The notes under the pieces: generated by a model | Databases searched by the model: none | What the model saw: only the letters and a program-made list of their open reading frames with translations | Told to the model about the DNA's origin: nothing | Shown: piece by piece, positions 6,546-9,136 of the stretch | Position numbering within the stretch: the stretch's first letter is position 1 | How the letters are laid out: each line of letters opens with the position of its first letter | Assembly (NCBI GenBank): GCA_016839955.1 | Contig: JAEOTI010000634.1 | Span: 1 to 9,136 of the forward strand | Length of the DNA stretch: 9,136 nucleotides | Source of the DNA: Candidatus Hodarchaeota archaeon | GTDB lineage: Archaea; Asgardarchaeota; Heimdallarchaeia; Hodarchaeales; YT1-057 | Direction of reading: 5' to 3' | Position numbers and translations under genes: made by a program

Positions 6546-6591
6546 TCCCCTTAATTCTTTGAGGGGATTCTTTCTTTTTTTTATTTTTTTT
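6546..6591 (+). terminator. Hairpin and T-tract terminator
   Basis: TCCCCTT (6546-6552) pairs with GAGGGGA (6561-6567), seven pairs including one G-T, with an 8-nt loop. T-rich sequence with two long T-runs follows to 6591. It begins 15 nt after the stop at 6531. The stem is of bacterial form, while the T-tract alone would be enough for archaeal polymerase. Confidence 0.65.
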
Positions 6592-6671
6592 CTAACTTTT
6601 CAAATATTAGATCTTTAACCCAAAAATCCCTCTATCTCATTATCAAGATTTAACTCATTTCAAAAATCAGA

Positions 6672-6688
6672 TTTAGAAACTTATATGA
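6672..6688 (+). promoter_or_regulatory. Promoter of the TPR gene, near-leaderless
   Basis: TTATAT (6681-6686) is preceded by AGAAAC, a fair BRE. Its centre is about 30 nt before the ATG at 6714, so transcription should begin at or a few nt before the start codon. The absence of a clear Shine-Dalgarno site agrees with this. Confidence 0.5.
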
Positions 6689-6713
6689 CAACTAATTCTT
6701 TAGAGATTCAACC

Positions 6714-9136
6714 ATGATTCAAAATGATAATGAAACCTTTGATATGGATAAAATTAGTGAAATCATCCGTAAAGGCGATTTTAAATCCGCTCTTGCGATT
6801 CTTGACTCATTCGAGAGAAAAAACACACTTGAAGAGCAAATTCTCAAACTAGAACTCCTTAAAAAATTAGATAAGTTTGAAGAGTGCCTTAATTTAATAG
6901 AAATTACTAGAAAACAATGTATAAAACAAGAAAAACCTCTTTTAGAAATTGATACGTATATTATTAAAGCAGATGTATTGTGTTCTCTTGGTAAATTTGA
7001 GGAGAGCTTTTTAGAGATTAATCAAGGGGAAGAGATATTAAAAAGTAATCCACAAGATCAAACCTCAGAGTTTTTGAACAGGATTGCATCATTAATGTTC
7101 CAAAAGGGCAGAGTTCACAGAGAAAAAGGGGAATTCGATCAATCTTTGGATTTACATCAAGAAAGTTTAGAAATATTTGAAAAAATTAGGAATAAGCAAA
7201 AGATTGCGGAGTCTTTCAATAGTCTAGGCACAATTTTCAGAGATAAGAGTGATATAGGCAAAGCCTTAGAATTTTATCACACAAGTTTGAAGATCTATGA
7301 AGAAATCGGAAATAAATATGATATGGCAAAGGCATTAAATAATCTCGGTGTTATTTGTTGGGAAAAAGGTGATCTAGATGGGACTTCTATGTACATAAGG
7401 AAAAGTTTGGAGACTTTTCAAGATATTGGTAATAAACAACATATAGGAAAATCTCTCAATAACCTCGGGACAGTCTTCTTACATAGAGGTGATTTAGACC
7501 AATCATTAGAGTATTATCAACGAGGTTTATCAATTTATGAAGAAATTGGTAATAAACTTGATATTGCATTTTCTTTGAGTAATATTGGTATAATATATTG
7601 GCATAGGGGTGATGTAGAGCAATCCCTTAAGCATCATCATCAAAGCTTAGAATTACGCCAAAAAATTGGAAATAATCATGATATTTCAAGATCTTTAAAC
7701 AACCTCGGTTTAGTCTATCAAGGTAAAGGTGAGCTTGACAAAGCGCTTAAATACTTTCACGAAAGTTTAGCGCTTCGGGAGAAGATTGGAAATAAACAAG
7801 ATCTTGGTAAGTCCTTCAATAACCTCGGGGTACTTTATAAGCAGAAAAATGAATTGAGTCAGGCAGAAAAATATTTGAGAAGAAGCCTAGAGATGTTTGA
7901 AGGAATTGGTAACCCGCAAAATATGTCTGAACCTAGATTTCAACTTGTCCATACTCTTTTGATGCGAAATTCAGTCGACGAAGCGTCAATAGAGGTAAAA
8001 AAACTCCATGAACTAGATCAAGCTGCTGGATTACAAGATATTACCGTGAAGTATCACTTAGCATTGGGTCTTTTGAAATTAAAACAACACGAATTGACAT
8101 CTGCTGGTATTTCCGGTTTTAAAGCAAAATCAAAAGCTATCGAAATCCCTCATTTTAGACTTCAAGTAGAATCAATCAAGCTCTTAATGCAAGTTTCATT
8201 ACAATTCTACTTACTTACAAAGCATTTTCAGTACAAAAGACAATTAGAGCTTCAATTACAGGAATTAGAACAATTAAGTAAACGAGAGGGTCTCTATGAA
8301 GCCTATATGGAAACACTACTAGTACAAGGATTTATGAAACGTGCTGATTTTGATCTTCAAGGTGCGATTGAGAAATTTGAGTTAACTGAACAATTGGCTG
8401 TTGATTTTAACATCATTTCGTATGCAAAGAAAGCACAAGAGATGCTTAAAGGAATTAGAGAGCAATCTTCCTTACTTCAAGAGCTCCGTAATACTGCTCC
8501 CCATATTTATGAACATATTCAATTATCTAATACTTTTGATTTACTTACAACTCTGATTGAAGAAATGCCCGAATTAGAGAGTAAACATAAAGTGCCATTA
8601 GCTAAATGGAAGGAAAAAGTTTCTCTTGAAGGGGATCAATCACAATCACTTGAAATACCTGCTTCTTTGGAAGGTTTTGAATCTCTTTCAGGACAAAAAG
8701 ATCAAATTGACGTTGAACAAATGGAAAAAATAGAATTCTTAGAAAAAACAATAAAAAAACGTCTTAATGTCTTCAAAAAGAATAAAAATTATTTAAAACT
8801 TGCTGAATCATATTATAACTTAGCCAAAATCTATAAATTGAAGGAAGACCAAACAAACACTCAAAAACAACTTGATCTGTTAATTTTACTCTCGCAAACG
8901 ACAAATAAACCAATTTTTAATATTTATTTTGAATTAGCAACAGCCTCATTAAATCTAAAAAGTTATGAACTACTTTCCGCTTTTAGTAATGCATTAAAAG
9001 CTAAAAATATGGCAATAATGGAAAATAATCCTAAATTACAAGTCTTATCCACAAAATTAATTGTACAAGCTCTCTTACAAAAATTTCTATTATCAAGAGA
9101 TTTAAAATATAAGTCTCAAATTGAACCTCTTTTACA
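6714..9136 (+). CDS. Long TPR-repeat protein (3' end outside window)
   Basis: At least 807 codons, open to the right edge. It has no signal peptide or membrane segment, so it is probably cytosolic. Residues 1-118 are helical with degenerate TPR-like pairs. Residues 119-438 are eight consecutive 40-residue units, the core ones of the form IGNK.DI..SLNNLG.IY with a second helix G.LDQSLEYY..SL.IYEE. The first and last units are the most diverged. Such 40-residue (TPR_12-like) units have longer helices than the 34-residue TPR and form a superhelical groove that binds peptides or proteins. Residues 439-670 are helical without clear repeats, an acidic/Ser-rich linker lies at about 640-665, and TPR-like helix pairs resume from about 690 (YLKLAESYYNLAKIYKLK). 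No enzymatic domain is seen so far; one could follow outside the window. The partner is unknown. The start is the ATG at 6714, supported by the promoter position. Confidence 0.88.
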   Translation, partial: MIQNDNETFDMDKISEIIRKGDFKSALAILDSFERKNTLEEQILKLELLKKLDKFEECLNLIEITRKQCIKQEKPLLEIDTYIIKADVLCSLGKFEESFLEINQGEEILKSNPQDQTSEFLNRIASLMFQKGRVHREKGEFDQSLDLHQESLEIFEKIRNKQKIAESFNSLGTIFRDKSDIGKALEFYHTSLKIYEEIGNKYDMAKALNNLGVICWEKGDLDGTSMYIRKSLETFQDIGNKQHIGKSLNNLGTVFLHRGDLDQSLEYYQRGLSIYEEIGNKLDIAFSLSNIGIIYWHRGDVEQSLKHHHQSLELRQKIGNNHDISRSLNNLGLVYQGKGELDKALKYFHESLALREKIGNKQDLGKSFNNLGVLYKQKNELSQAEKYLRRSLEMFEGIGNPQNMSEPRFQLVHTLLMRNSVDEASIEVKKLHELDQAAGLQDITVKYHLALGLLKLKQHELTSAGISGFKAKSKAIEIPHFRLQVESIKLLMQVSLQFYLLTKHFQYKRQLELQLQELEQLSKREGLYEAYMETLLVQGFMKRADFDLQGAIEKFELTEQLAVDFNIISYAKKAQEMLKGIREQSSLLQELRNTAPHIYEHIQLSNTFDLLTTLIEEMPELESKHKVPLAKWKEKVSLEGDQSQSLEIPASLEGFESLSGQKDQIDVEQMEKIEFLEKTIKKRLNVFKKNKNYLKLAESYYNLAKIYKLKEDQTNTQKQLDLLILLSQTTNKPIFNIYFELATASLNLKSYELLSAFSNALKAKNMAIMENNPKLQVLSTKLIVQALLQKFLLSRDLKYKSQIEPLL
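7068..8027 (+). repeat. Eight in-frame 120-nt units encoding the TPR array
   Basis: Units begin at 7068, 7188, 7308, 7428, 7548, 7668, 7788 and 7908, exactly 120 nt apart with no insertions. Nucleotide similarity is clearest around the NNLG codons (AATAACCTCGGG at 7459 and 7819, close variants at 7339 and 7699), which indicates growth by internal duplication followed by divergence. Confidence 0.85.

Noticed and set aside
6685..6717. Ten-codon frame ATG 6685 to TGA overlapping the TPR start
   Set aside because: Its ATG lies inside the predicted TATA box, so it would be upstream of the transcript start; probably chance.
7068..8027. Regular 120-nt periodicity as a CRISPR-like or satellite array
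   Set aside because: The units are diverged, contiguous and in one long open frame that spells TPR helices.

Overview
The window looks like AT-rich archaeal chromosome. Signs of this are Shine-Dalgarno sites of the AGGTG/GGAGG kind, TATA-like boxes at suitable distances from starts, a near-leaderless start, poly-T stretches after genes, an archaeal-style HypB, a two-subunit indolepyruvate:ferredoxin oxidoreductase, PKD-type secreted proteins and a long TPR protein with 40-residue units ending in IGNK. This mix recalls Asgard archaea (Heimdall/Loki-like), but that placement is inference from gene style. No rRNA, tRNA, insertion sequence, CRISPR array or integration site is visible.

Layout. 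Positions 1-318 (minus) hold the start of a secreted protein, probably a subtilisin-type protease of which only the signal peptide and propeptide are in the window. It lies 3 nt after hypB (322-999, minus), a GTPase for nickel delivery to [NiFe] hydrogenase. A 171-180 nt divergent promoter region follows, then iorA-iorB on the plus strand (1180 or 1171 to 3713), translationally coupled by a TAATG overlap. Positions 3714-4001 are a convergent non-coding gap. A secreted PKD-domain protein (4002-4919, minus) is head to head with a plus-strand gene for another large secreted beta-rich protein (about 5043-6531). That gene is broken by in-frame stops and frame changes, although its last 317 codons are intact. 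A hairpin plus T-tract ends this block. A TPR protein starts at 6714 and is still open at the end of the window (at least 807 codons).

Working together. The left half reads as a peptide-fermentation neighbourhood: a possible secreted protease would supply peptides, IorAB would oxidise transaminated aromatic amino acids to acyl-CoA with reduction of ferredoxin, and HypB would help mature a hydrogenase that could reoxidise ferredoxin as H2. The hydrogenase itself is not in the window, so this link is inference. The middle holds cell-surface proteins, one intact and one decaying, which may share a domain. The right end is a cytosolic scaffold-type protein of unknown partner.
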